DNA of 64,000 nucleotides from Halorientalis sp. IM1011 (GCF_001989615.1 NZ_CP019067.1:248001-312000); one strand, 5' to 3'; counted from the stretch's first letter, positions 33,963 to 42,205 are shown. Notes: a model not told the origin generated them from the letters alone. Numbers and translations: made by a program.

Positions 33963-35099
33963 ATGCATGAATCTCCGTCCGAGTACTCTCGACGGGAACT
34001 CTACGCGGAGGCCGATGCATTCGTTCGCGAGTGTTACTCCGAACTGGGCCGCGAATCCGAGATCGAAGACCGACTCGACGAGATCGCGGACGAGATCGAG
34101 CGGCGCGGCCACTACGACCACACGGCTTTCGAACTCGAACACGGCGCGAAGATGGCCTGGCGCAACAGCAACCGCTGCATCGGCCGCCTGTTCTGGCAGC
34201 AGTTAACCGTCGCCGATGCACGGGATTGCGAGACGGCCCGCGAGGTACACGAGGCCTGCTGTACCCACCTCGAACGGGCACGCAACGGCGGCAATATCAA
34301 ACCGTTGCTGACGGTATTCAAACCGATGATCGACGGGGACCGACAGGTCAGACTCTGGAACTACGAACTGTTGCGGTACGCCGGCTACCGGACGGCGGAC
34401 GGAATCGTCGGTGATCCCGACGAAGTCGAGTTGACCGAGTACTGCCAGTCCCGCGGGTGGGAAGGCGAGGGGACCCGATTCGACATCCTGCCCCACGTGG
34501 TGCAGATCAGAGATCAGGAACCGGAGCTGTTCGAGGTCCCCGAGTCGGCCGTCGGCGAGGTACGGCTTCGCCACCCCGAGTACGCGTGGTTCGAGGACCT
34601 CGGCCTCAGGTGGTACGACGTGCCCGTCGTCTCGAACATGCGTCTGGAGATCGGCGGCATCCACTACACGGCCGCGCCGTTCAGTGGGTGGTACGTGTCG
34701 ACGGAGATCGGGGCGCGAAACCTCGCGGACGAGGATCGCTACGATATGCTGCCGGCGGTCGCGGAGAAACTCGGACTCGATACGGGGGACGATCGGACCC
34801 TCTGGAAAGACGAGGCGCTGGTGGAGTTGAACCGTGCGGTGTTGCACTCCTTCGCGGAGGACGGCGTCCAGATCGTCGATCACCACACCGTGACCGACCA
34901 GTTCGAGCGGTTCGAGGAGAAGGAAGCGGCGGCCGGGCGGGAGGTGACCGGCGACCGGGCGTGGCTGTTACCGCCGATGAGTTCGGCAACGACACACGTG
35001 TTCGAGAACGACTACGATAACACCGTGAAGAAACCGAACTTCTTCTATCGGAATCCACCCGCGACGTTGAGTGAGCGGCGGGAATCGCTCGGGCGGTGA
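33963..35099 (+). CDS. nos: Nitric oxide synthase, oxygenase domain
   Basis: A 378-residue stand-alone NOS oxygenase, the size of bacterial NOS. The haem-thiolate Cys is C72 in AWRNSNRCIGRLFW. The substrate-binding Glu is E248 in SGWYVSTEIGARNLAD, and WYDVPVVSNMRLEIGGI and WLLPPMSSATTHVFENDY are highly conserved pocket and pterin-side segments. It should oxidise L-arginine to citrulline and NO with pterin and an external flavoprotein reductase; none is fused or adjacent. A TATA-like TGTAAATC at about 33932-33940 lies 27 bases upstream. The gene stops 86 bases before tRNA-Leu. Confidence 0.95.
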   Translation: MHESPSEYSRRELYAEADAFVRECYSELGRESEIEDRLDEIADEIERRGHYDHTAFELEHGAKMAWRNSNRCIGRLFWQQLTVADARDCETAREVHEACCTHLERARNGGNIKPLLTVFKPMIDGDRQVRLWNYELLRYAGYRTADGIVGDPDEVELTEYCQSRGWEGEGTRFDILPHVVQIRDQEPELFEVPESAVGEVRLRHPEYAWFEDLGLRWYDVPVVSNMRLEIGGIHYTAAPFSGWYVSTEIGARNLADEDRYDMLPAVAEKLGLDTGDDRTLWKDEALVELNRAVLHSFAEDGVQIVDHHTVTDQFERFEEKEAAAGREVTGDRAWLLPPMSSATTHVFENDYDNTVKKPNFFYRNPPATLSERRESLGR

Positions 35100-35131
35100 C
35101 GGGGTCCGGGTCGCCTGTACGAGTTGGATGA

Positions 35132-35140
35132 ATTTATAAG
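35132..35140 (+). promoter_or_regulatory. Box A of the tRNA-Leu gene
   Basis: ATTTATAAG, about 49 bases before the first tRNA base, leaving a 5' leader of roughly 20-25 bases that includes a GGGTG/CACCC hairpin (35166-35180). Confidence 0.65.
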
Positions 35141-35184
35141 CCCATATCTCAAAGCGGGTCACGTCGGGTGGAAAGCACCCGTGA

Positions 35185-35269
35185 GCGCGGGTTGCCGAGC
35201 CAGGCCAAAGGCGTAGCGCTTAGGACGCTATCCCGTAGGGGTCCGCCGGTTCAAATCCGGTCCCGCGCA
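35185..35269 (+). tRNA. tRNA-Leu (anticodon UAG)
   Basis: An 85-base class II tRNA. Acceptor stem GCGCGGG (35185-35191) pairs with CCCGCGC (35262-35268), with discriminator A at 35269. The anticodon stem TAGCG/CGCTA encloses loop CTTAGGA, giving TAG. The variable arm TCCCGTAGGGG and T arm GGTTCAAATCC are normal. No intron; CCA is not encoded. Its last 22 bases are repeated exactly at 35367-35388 and 39522-39543. Confidence 0.95.
35248..35269 (+). repeat. tRNA 3'-end direct repeat, copy 1 (left attachment site)
   Basis: The last 22 bases of tRNA-Leu, from the T arm to the discriminator base. Identical over all 22 bases with copies 2 and 3. Confidence 0.9.
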
Positions 35270-35301
35270 TTCTGCTGCGAGCAAACCGCGAGCAGCAGAA
35301 T
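35269..35301. repeat. Perfect 10-bp inverted repeat after tRNA-Leu
   Basis: ATTCTGCTGC (35269-35278) and GCAGCAGAAT (35292-35301) around a 13-base loop. It overlaps the tRNA end by one base. It might affect 3' processing or termination of the tRNA transcript, or be a recombinase-binding arm. Confidence 0.6.
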
Positions 35302-35366
35302 CGCCAGCAGATTTGAACCCTGGAAGGAACGCGCAGCGAACGCAGTGAGCGAGCATTTCTTCCACT

Positions 35367-35388
35367 GGTTCAAATCCGGTCCCGCGCA
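35367..35388 (+). repeat. tRNA 3'-end direct repeat, copy 2 (internal)
   Basis: Exact 22-base copy of the tRNA end, about 119 bases downstream of copy 1. The DNA between holds no gene. It looks like the trace of an earlier insertion that was later reduced, or a secondary attachment site. Confidence 0.85.
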
Positions 35389-35432
35389 CTCCATTTGCGT
35401 ACGGATCACCGGACGTATCGACTATCACCTAC

Positions 35433-35440
35433 CTTTTATG
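35433..35440 (+). promoter_or_regulatory. TATA box of the restriction-modification gene
   Basis: CTTTTATG centred about 29 bases before the ATG at 35466; supports that start over an in-frame upstream codon at 35442 that almost touches the element. Confidence 0.55.
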
Positions 35441-35465
35441 ATTGCCGGCTATCTCAACCGGTATA

Positions 35466-38400
35466 ATGGCGGACACTTCCGATCTCTTCGATGCTCTCCG
35501 GAATATAGCGGAGCAGACAGACGAAGACATGAGCGAGCGGGACGTGGAAAATCTATTTCTCGAACGAGGGTTCTACGACGCGCTCGACTACGAAGGGACC
35601 GGAACGGATCTCCGGAGCGAATTCACGCTACCGGACGATCGGCGGCCTGACTACATCACGCTCGACACAAACGAAGCCGTCACTGCAGTCTACGAGTTCA
35701 AGACGACCGGACGGGATCTGCCCCCTCACGAGGAGCAACTGTTTCACTACATGGATTACCTGCGGGCGGAGTACGGGGTTCTGACCAACGGCGAGCAGCT
35801 GCGGGTCTATCAGCGCGGGGACAGTCGGCCGATGCTCACCGTCTCGATGGGGGCGGTTACGGAGAGTCAAGCCCGGGATCTCGTCAGCGCGCTCCGGAAG
35901 CGGGAATTCGATCTCACGGACCCCGAGGACGTGAACAGATTCCTCGAAGATCTCGACCCGATTCCGCTGGACTCGAAGGCCGAGCTCGGACAGGAACACT
36001 TCTTCGACACCTTTCGGCTCGAAGACGGCAGTCCGTTCGCAGACCTCGTCACCGGAATGGTTGACCTCCTACACGAACTCCGGGACGAGCAGGAAGAGAA
36101 GTTCGTGAAAGGGGCGTACGACTTCTGGGAGGCAACCTATGCCGACGAGCCGGACGAGGTCCCTAGCTCTTGGGAGCCGTTCGTCGACGGCAAGCAGTCC
36201 CTCCGGGACTTCATGTTCTGTCTGGAGAGCGGACACGCGCTCCTCGCCCGGCTCCTGCTGGCGAAGGCGACCGAGGATCACGACTTCTTCGCCGGCACCG
36301 GCTACGAGGGAATGGGGAGCTACTTCCGCGGGTTGCAGGGCTTTGACGACTCTATCAATCTCGACGCCTTCCCCGTGGCTGCCGACAACATGATCGACGA
36401 TATGCAGGATCAGCTCGTCGAAGGACTCTTTCAGGACGACATCTTCATCTGGTGGACCGACGGCTACGCCGAACAACTCTCGCGAGGGCACGATACGGGG
36501 CCGAGCCAGTTCGAGGCGGTTGCCGAGGGAACCGGAAGCGTCGAGCGAGTGAGCGATGCCACGCGGGACCGCTTCAGCCGCGCCGTGGCCGAGGTGTTCT
36601 TCAACGTCCTTCGATTCGACTTCGAGGACGTTGAAGGCGACCTGCTCGGTGATCTCTACCAGCGATACTTCGACCCAGAGACTCGCAAGGCCCTCGGGGA
36701 GTTCTACACGCCGCAACCAGTGATCGACTACATCATGGACGGCGTCGGGTACGAGCGCGGCGTCTCGAACGAGCGCCTCATCGACCCGTCGTGTGGCTCC
36801 GGGACGTTCCTCGTCGAGGCTGTCGAGCGGTACATCGCGGACGTGGAGAACTACGAGGACGACCCAGACTGGGAGGAACACCTGCGGGACCTCTGTACCC
36901 GGCCGCGTATCGTCGGGCTGGACATCCACCCGTTCGCCGTGTTGATGGCCCAGATCCGGTTCGTGGTCGCCATCCTGCCGGCGTATCGGGAGGCCAAGAC
37001 CCAGAACACGGATTTCACACTGCGACGGCTTCCTATCTACCGGACCGATACGCTCCGCAACGAGCGGGAACTGACCGGCGCGGACCTCGGCGACGACGGC
37101 ACGCGACAGATGACCTTCGACGCGATGACTGAGGACGAGCAGGACGTACGGATTCCCGTCCCGCTTCCGGTCGAGGTGGACGAAGACGAGGCCGCCGAGA
37201 CGGAGGACGGCTTCCTCGTGCGTCGCGTGCGGATGCCGCTGTTCGACACGATCCAGTTAGAGACCGGCGTGAACAACTTCGGTGAGTATTTCGCCGCGCT
37301 GCAGGGCGTCCTCGACACCGTCAAGGACCACATGGCACTGGCCGAGGAGTTCGGCGGCGACTTCGACTGGGAGTACAAGAGCGGGCTGGAAGAACGAATC
37401 AACCAGCACACGTCACAGGAGTATTCGGGTGTCGAGGAGTTCTTCGCCCCCTACGTGGACGACATGCTGGAGAACGTCCGCTATCTCAAGGAGGAACACA
37501 ACGACGGACGGCTGTTCAAGATGTTCGAGGACACCGTCCTAGCCCTCGTCGTAAAGAACTACATGACCTATGATTACGTCGTTGGGAATCCGCCGTACGT
37601 CCGCACCCAAAATCTCCCAGATAGACAGAAAGAGGTGCTGGACCGATTGTATGAATCCACAACTGGAAACTACGACATTTACTGTCCGTTCTACGAGCGG
37701 GGACTTGATTGGCTCCGTGAAGGAACCGGAAAACTCGGATTCATCACCCCGAACCAGTTCATGGTGACTGATTACGGTGAGGGTCTGCGGCGTGTCTTGC
37801 TTGAGAGAGCGCGCATCGAGGAGGTCTATGATTTCCGTGACTCCGGCGTGTTTGAAGACGCAAAGAACTACCCTGCTATCGTCATGCTGCAAGACGAGCC
37901 GGACCCAGATGAGCGTGAAGCGAGCGAAATCCGGTGTGTTAGAGTCAAGGCTGATACGAAAGCGCCAACGAACCGAGACCTCGATACTGCGGTCATCAAG
38001 GCTGTCCGCGAGCATCGTGGTGAGCCGGGATACGAGGACGAATTGATTAACGTGTTTGACTATCCGCAGGGGGATTTGGATGAGGGGTATTGGTCGTTGA
38101 TGCCGCCCGAGGAGTTGGAAATCATCCACAAGATGGAGGCCGCAAGTGATGTGACCGTAGGCGATGTCACGGACTCTGTGTTTGCTGGAACTCAAACTAG
38201 CGCGAACAACGTTTTTCTGGTGACGCCTGTTGATGCCGACCGCATCTCTGCTAACGATACTGGCGATACAGTGACAGTGGTACCGAAAGGTGAGTCTCGT
38301 GAGTACGAGGTCGAGACGGATCCGCTCCGCCCATGGTTACAGGGCCGTGACATTAATCGCTGGCGTGGGGATTGGTCAGGCGAGCACGCTATCGTGCCAT

Positions 38401-39380
38401 ATGTTCTTGAGGAGGATGACGAAGGCAATCTAACGTCGAACCTCATCGAACAAGAACGGTTGGAGAGTGAGTTACCACTAACGTGGGAGTACCTGACAGA
38501 GCATCGAGACACCTTAGAGAGTCGTGAAGGTGGCCGGTTCGAGGGCCGTGACGACTGGTACGGGTTCGGATACCCCAAGAGCATGACCCGGTTTGAAGAC
38601 CCGAAACTCATCTGCTCTGAAATCGCGGCAGAAGCGACGTTCATGCTAGATGACGTTGGAACGTGGTATTTCAAAGCCGCTTACGGTGTCCAACTTGAAG
38701 ATGATTGGAAAGATAGGACAGATACGTTTGCCGCCCTCCTGAACTCTAACGCGCTCGACTTCTACCTAAAGCATTACACAACGCTGAAAGTGGATGGATA
38801 CTACAAATACACCACCAACTACCTGACTCCGCTACCGATTACGTGGGGTGCCGATGAGGACCGCTCCGAACTTCGAGATTATCTGTCAGAGATTACGACA
38901 GCCTTAGATACAGAGAGTAAGACCGAGCGGTTCCCCGAAGCGTATCTGGGTGAGCACGACGGCGAAATGGACTACATCACCTATGAGTGGCAAACTCGCC
39001 GCTATCCGGTAAGTGCGGAAGTACAGGCCGACGTGGGAGGAGAGTACACAGTACAGGCGGGCCGTTCGGACGTAATTACCGATGCGGCAATGTATTCCGA
39101 TGACGAGGAAGCGAGAAAACGGCGGGCTATGTACGTTCAAGAGGCTGTCAACGGGCGGAACGTGAAAAGCGGTGAGGAGACTACAATCCCGATTCCTCGT
39201 AGCGATGCCGGTGTAGAGACACTGTTGGAGGCACTACGGTCCGATGAGGCTACCGTGTCCGAGACTGATGTTGATGAATTGGAAGCCTTGGTTAACGATG
39301 TGGTGTACGAGATGTTCGGCATCACTCCCGAGGAGCAAGACGTGATTGAAGATTACTTGGAGACGTTCCGGGTGTACTGA
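35466..39380 (+). CDS. Fused type II (IIG-like) restriction endonuclease-methyltransferase
   Basis: A 1,304-residue enzyme. An N-terminal nuclease core of PD-(D/E)xK type is suggested by RPDYI (D62) and VYEFK (E77, K79). The helical region is followed by an N6-adenine methyltransferase: GEFYTPQPVIDYIMD (about 411-425), SAM motif DPSCGSGTF (about 440) and catalytic NPPY (708-711). The remaining 590 residues resemble a TaqI/Eco57I-type specificity region. One polypeptide would therefore cut, methylate and recognise DNA. Codons after about 37560 are visibly AT-richer than the first two thirds, suggesting a replaced recognition part. It is the only gene in the tRNA-Leu cassette. The reading frame is intact. 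Confidence 0.88.
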   Translation: MADTSDLFDALRNIAEQTDEDMSERDVENLFLERGFYDALDYEGTGTDLRSEFTLPDDRRPDYITLDTNEAVTAVYEFKTTGRDLPPHEEQLFHYMDYLRAEYGVLTNGEQLRVYQRGDSRPMLTVSMGAVTESQARDLVSALRKREFDLTDPEDVNRFLEDLDPIPLDSKAELGQEHFFDTFRLEDGSPFADLVTGMVDLLHELRDEQEEKFVKGAYDFWEATYADEPDEVPSSWEPFVDGKQSLRDFMFCLESGHALLARLLLAKATEDHDFFAGTGYEGMGSYFRGLQGFDDSINLDAFPVAADNMIDDMQDQLVEGLFQDDIFIWWTDGYAEQLSRGHDTGPSQFEAVAEGTGSVERVSDATRDRFSRAVAEVFFNVLRFDFEDVEGDLLGDLYQRYFDPETRKALGEFYTPQPVIDYIMDGVGYERGVSNERLIDPSCGSGTFLVEAVERYIADVENYEDDPDWEEHLRDLCTRPRIVGLDIHPFAVLMAQIRFVVAILPAYREAKTQNTDFTLRRLPIYRTDTLRNERELTGADLGDDGTRQMTFDAMTEDEQDVRIPVPLPVEVDEDEAAETEDGFLVRRVRMPLFDTIQLETGVNNFGEYFAALQGVLDTVKDHMALAEEFGGDFDWEYKSGLEERINQHTSQEYSGVEEFFAPYVDDMLENVRYLKEEHNDGRLFKMFEDTVLALVVKNYMTYDYVVGNPPYVRTQNLPDRQKEVLDRLYESTTGNYDIYCPFYERGLDWLREGTGKLGFITPNQFMVTDYGEGLRRVLLERARIEEVYDFRDSGVFEDAKNYPAIVMLQDEPDPDEREASEIRCVRVKADTKAPTNRDLDTAVIKAVREHRGEPGYEDELINVFDYPQGDLDEGYWSLMPPEELEIIHKMEAASDVTVGDVTDSVFAGTQTSANNVFLVTPVDADRISANDTGDTVTVVPKGESREYEVETDPLRPWLQGRDINRWRGDWSGEHAIVPYVLEEDDEGNLTSNLIEQERLESELPLTWEYLTEHRDTLESREGGRFEGRDDWYGFGYPKSMTRFEDPKLICSEIAAEATFMLDDVGTWYFKAAYGVQLEDDWKDRTDTFAALLNSNALDFYLKHYTTLKVDGYYKYTTNYLTPLPITWGADEDRSELRDYLSEITTALDTESKTERFPEAYLGEHDGEMDYITYEWQTRRYPVSAEVQADVGGEYTVQAGRSDVITDAAMYSDDEEARKRRAMYVQEAVNGRNVKSGEETTIPIPRSDAGVETLLEALRSDEATVSETDVDELEALVNDVVYEMFGITPEEQDVIEDYLETFRVY

Positions 39381-39494
39381 GGTACTCCGCCCGACTCATT
39401 GGAAATTGGCCGCGGGTTACTCCCCTAAGACAGAATTACTTTTACTGAATTGAGATATTTTACTCAGGTGTCATGAAGATTGATTACAGTCGAA

Positions 39495-39543
39495 TTTAGG
39501 GCCTGTCCCATGGGGGCTGCCGGTTCAAATCCGGTCCCGCGCA
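39495..39543 (+). other. Diverged 3' half of tRNA-Leu at right cassette border
   Basis: Upstream of copy 3 of the repeat the likeness to tRNA-Leu goes on: TTTAGG fits the anticodon loop CTTAGG and GTCCCATGGGGG fits the variable arm TCCCGTAGGGG, with small gaps. So the right border holds a whole tRNA 3' half from the anticodon loop, not only the T arm. No 5' half is present, so it is not an active tRNA gene. Confidence 0.65.
39522..39543 (+). repeat. tRNA 3'-end direct repeat, copy 3 (right attachment site)
   Basis: Exact 22-base copy of the tRNA-Leu end, 13 bases before the end of the next chromosomal gene. Marks the right limit of the cassette. Confidence 0.9.
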
Positions 39544-39556
39544 CATAGCCGAGCAT

Positions 39557-41452
39557 TCACACCCCGCCCTCCCAGTCGGGGACCGGTCGATACCCACACT
39601 CGCCGGTCCGCTCCAGGATCACCACGTACTGCGTGGGGCCCATCTCCTGTTCGTCGCCGTAGAAGTCGTTTCGGGGGGTGATGCCCATCGGGATGATGTC
39701 GACGAGCGAGCCGGGCTCGGGGCGCTGGGGGACGAAGTTCGGCGGGCGCTGGCCGAACTCGGCTTCGATCTCGTAGGCGTACTCGCCGTCGAGCAGGGCG
39801 CGAATGTATTCGGCGCGGGCCTCGACGCCCTCGTCAACGTCGCGTTCGCGCTGGTCGACGGGGATGTCGCGGAGGTAGAGCAGGTCCTGATAGGAGAGCT
39901 GAATGTACTGGGGGCAGGGGACGACGTCGTCCGGTTCGGTCGCGCCCCAGTGGTGGGAGATGTTCATGTCGTGGGGGAGGGCGGTCTCGTCGAAGGCCTG
40001 GTGATAGGTCTCGACGGTGGCGTTGGCCGGGGCGTGCTCGTCGAGCCAGTCGGTGGCTTCGGCGCGGGGGGTGGCGGCGTAGCCGGCGACGCCGGTCGCG
40101 GCGAAGGCCGTCGTCGAGAGTAGCAGGGCGGCGACGAGCGGGCGGGCGAGACCGGGGCGGCGCTCGTAGAGGGTGACGAGGCCCGCGGCGAGCAACAGGA
40201 TGGCGAGCGGGAAGGTGGGGAGCAGGTGGTGGGGGCGGAAGTCGTGCCAGGTGGTGAGCACGAGCAGGAAGATCACGAGCGCGGCGGCGACGACGGTGCC
40301 GGCGTCGCGGTCGCCGCTGGATCGGAGGCTGGCGATGCCGGCGGGGACGCCCACGAGGAGCGCGACGGTGAGCGGGAGGCCGAAGGCGGCGAAGTACGCG
40401 CGGAGGAACCACCACCACGACGGCGCGGTCGGGCCGACGACGACGGAGGCGCGGTTGGCGGCCTGGCCGAACCAGCGCTGCCAGACGGACGCGAAGTCAC
40501 CGACGAGCAGGCTGGGGAAGCCGAGGGCGATCCCGAGCGCGCCGATCGCCATCCCGCCGACGAGGAGTTTCGGTCGCCAGTAGGCGGCCGGGACGACGGT
40601 GTCGTCCGCGCGGATGCGCGCCAGAAAGCCCAGTCCGCTCCCGAGTGGCGTCGAGCGCTGGCCGTCGGCCGACCCCGCGCGTTCGGTGCGGCGGACCCGC
40701 AGCAGGTAGCCAAGGCCGATGACGGGGACGATCAGGCCGGCGGTGAGCTTGAACGCGACGGCGAAGCCCCCGAGCGCACAGGACGCGAAGAACAGTTTCC
40801 GGGAGCCGGTCTGGACGTACCGGACGAGCAGGTACAGCGAGCACAGGAGGGTGAAGAGCGCGGGCACGTCCTCGCCGGCCTCGTGGGCGAGCATGAGGAG
40901 GCCGAACGTGACCGCGAGCAGGAAGGCCGCGAGGCGACCGGTCGGGCGGTCACGCATCGCGACGCCGAGGCGGTAGGTGACGTAGACCGACCCGACGGCG
41001 AGACAGACGTTGGCGAAGCGGCCGGCGGCGATGACCCCGGACCAGATCCAGGCCGGCGTCTCGTGCCAGACCTGCCAGTGGCCGTACTCCCATCCCGTGG
41101 GATAGATGTCCGCTATCGCGCCGCCGTCGCCGACGAGAACGGCCAGGACGACGACGGGGAGGATGGCGACGGCGTAGAGGTAGAACGTGGCACCGAAGGG
41201 TGCACGGCTCCAGGTGACGCCCTCCCGGAGTGATTCGAGGCTGGGGTCGTCGAGGACTGCGCTGTAGGTAACCAGCGGGTCGAGCAGTCGGTCACGTTCG
41301 TCGTAGGTGGCGAAGTTGGGGACACGGTGCCAGAACCAGAAGGCGGCCAGTGCGAACGCGCCGAGGAGGATCGGAGCGAGGTAGGGGTCGTGCCGCAGAT
41401 CCCGGCGGATCTGCCGTTTGATACGCACGACAGTGTTCGTCACTGTTGACAT
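39557..41452 (-). CDS. GT-C membrane glycosyltransferase, paralogue of 4413-6206
   Basis: A 631-residue membrane protein with the same plan as the gene at 4413-6206: FATYDERDR after the first helix (catalytic Asp region), about ten helices, a soluble C-terminal domain and a CGYRPVPDW tail. Shared landmarks include FWFWHR.PNFAT, the segment near PSWWWFLRAYF, and WHDFR.HHLLPTFP. It ends 13 bases inside the chromosome from the right att copy. Donor probably dolichyl-phosphate sugar; acceptor unknown. Confidence 0.8.
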   Translation of the reverse strand: MSTVTNTVVRIKRQIRRDLRHDPYLAPILLGAFALAAFWFWHRVPNFATYDERDRLLDPLVTYSAVLDDPSLESLREGVTWSRAPFGATFYLYAVAILPVVVLAVLVGDGGAIADIYPTGWEYGHWQVWHETPAWIWSGVIAAGRFANVCLAVGSVYVTYRLGVAMRDRPTGRLAAFLLAVTFGLLMLAHEAGEDVPALFTLLCSLYLLVRYVQTGSRKLFFASCALGGFAVAFKLTAGLIVPVIGLGYLLRVRRTERAGSADGQRSTPLGSGLGFLARIRADDTVVPAAYWRPKLLVGGMAIGALGIALGFPSLLVGDFASVWQRWFGQAANRASVVVGPTAPSWWWFLRAYFAAFGLPLTVALLVGVPAGIASLRSSGDRDAGTVVAAALVIFLLVLTTWHDFRPHHLLPTFPLAILLLAAGLVTLYERRPGLARPLVAALLLSTTAFAATGVAGYAATPRAEATDWLDEHAPANATVETYHQAFDETALPHDMNISHHWGATEPDDVVPCPQYIQLSYQDLLYLRDIPVDQRERDVDEGVEARAEYIRALLDGEYAYEIEAEFGQRPPNFVPQRPEPGSLVDIIPMGITPRNDFYGDEQEMGPTQYVVILERTGECGYRPVPDWEGGV

Positions 41453-41546
41453 CTATTCGTGAGTGGAAACTACTGAGGTATCCGTTTTTCGGGACGGAGA
41501 CGGCCGACACCGGCGAGTAGTTCCCGGTCGCTGAGAACGGGGTGGG

Positions 41547-41555
41547 ATAATATAA
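41547..41555 (+). promoter_or_regulatory. TATA box of the universal stress protein gene
   Basis: ATAATATAA centred 28 bases before the GTG at 41579, matching leaderless transcription from a GTG start. Confidence 0.65.
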
Positions 41556-41578
41556 GTGGTGAATGCATTCGTCTAGCC

Positions 41579-42205
41579 GTGTACGAACGTATCCTGATTC
41601 CGACGGACGGGAGTACGGGGACGGCCCACGTGGCCATGCAGGCGATCGATCTGGCCGAGCAGTACGACGGCACGGTGTACGTCCTCCACGTCGTCGACGA
41701 GACGGCGAGTTCGCTGCTGGAAGCCACCGGGTCGAAAAACGAACTGGAAGAGCAGGGCCAGCGCGCAGTCGAGCGCATCGAGCGCATGGCCCAGGTCCAC
41801 GGGGTCGACACGGTGACGGAGATCGAGACTGGCGATCCGGCGACGACGATCCTCGACTACGCCGGGGAGATCGACGCGGACGTGATCGTAGCCGGCACAC
41901 ACGGTCGGTCGGGCGTCGAGCGGCGCCTCATCGGCAGCGTCGCCGAGCGCCTCGTCCGCCACGCCGACTGTCCAGTGATGACCGTCCGCCTGCCCGAGTC
42001 CGACGAGACGGTGACCGACGCCGACGAGGCGCGCGAACTCGCCACGGAAGCGCTGGCGGAGAGCGACCACGGCGACGGCGAGGTCACGGGCGTCGAACGA
42101 CAGGTCAGCGTCTGGGTCGTCGACATCGAGACCGACGACGGCGAGTCGCTGGTGGCCTACATCGACCCGGTGACCCAGCGGACGAGTATGGTCGCGCGGC
42201 ACTGA
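41579..42205 (+). CDS. Universal stress protein (UspA) with C-terminal extension
   Basis: A 208-residue protein. Residues 1-138 form a UspA domain: YERILIPTDGS at the start and the ATP-binding GTHGRSGVERRLIGSVAE loop (G-2x-G-9x-G-S type). About 70 extra residues follow, with QVSVWVVDIETDDGESLVAYID as a small beta unit. GTG start set by the TATA box. Role in stress survival is by family; ligand ATP or AMP is likely. Confidence 0.88.
   Translation: MYERILIPTDGSTGTAHVAMQAIDLAEQYDGTVYVLHVVDETASSLLEATGSKNELEEQGQRAVERIERMAQVHGVDTVTEIETGDPATTILDYAGEIDADVIVAGTHGRSGVERRLIGSVAERLVRHADCPVMTVRLPESDETVTDADEARELATEALAESDHGDGEVTGVERQVSVWVVDIETDDGESLVAYIDPVTQRTSMVARH

Larger units (their letters stand above)
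35248..39543. mobile_element. Integrated cassette in tRNA-Leu carrying a restriction-modification gene
   Basis: The segment is bounded by the 3' end of tRNA-Leu and a second copy of that 3' end at 39522-39543, the normal outcome of site-specific integration into a tRNA gene. Between them are a further copy at 35367-35388, a small inverted repeat and one gene, a fused restriction-modification enzyme. No integrase, replication protein or capsid gene is inside, so mobility would need an enzyme from elsewhere, or the cassette is a remnant. The right part is visibly poorer in GC than the surrounding chromosome. Confidence 0.75.
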
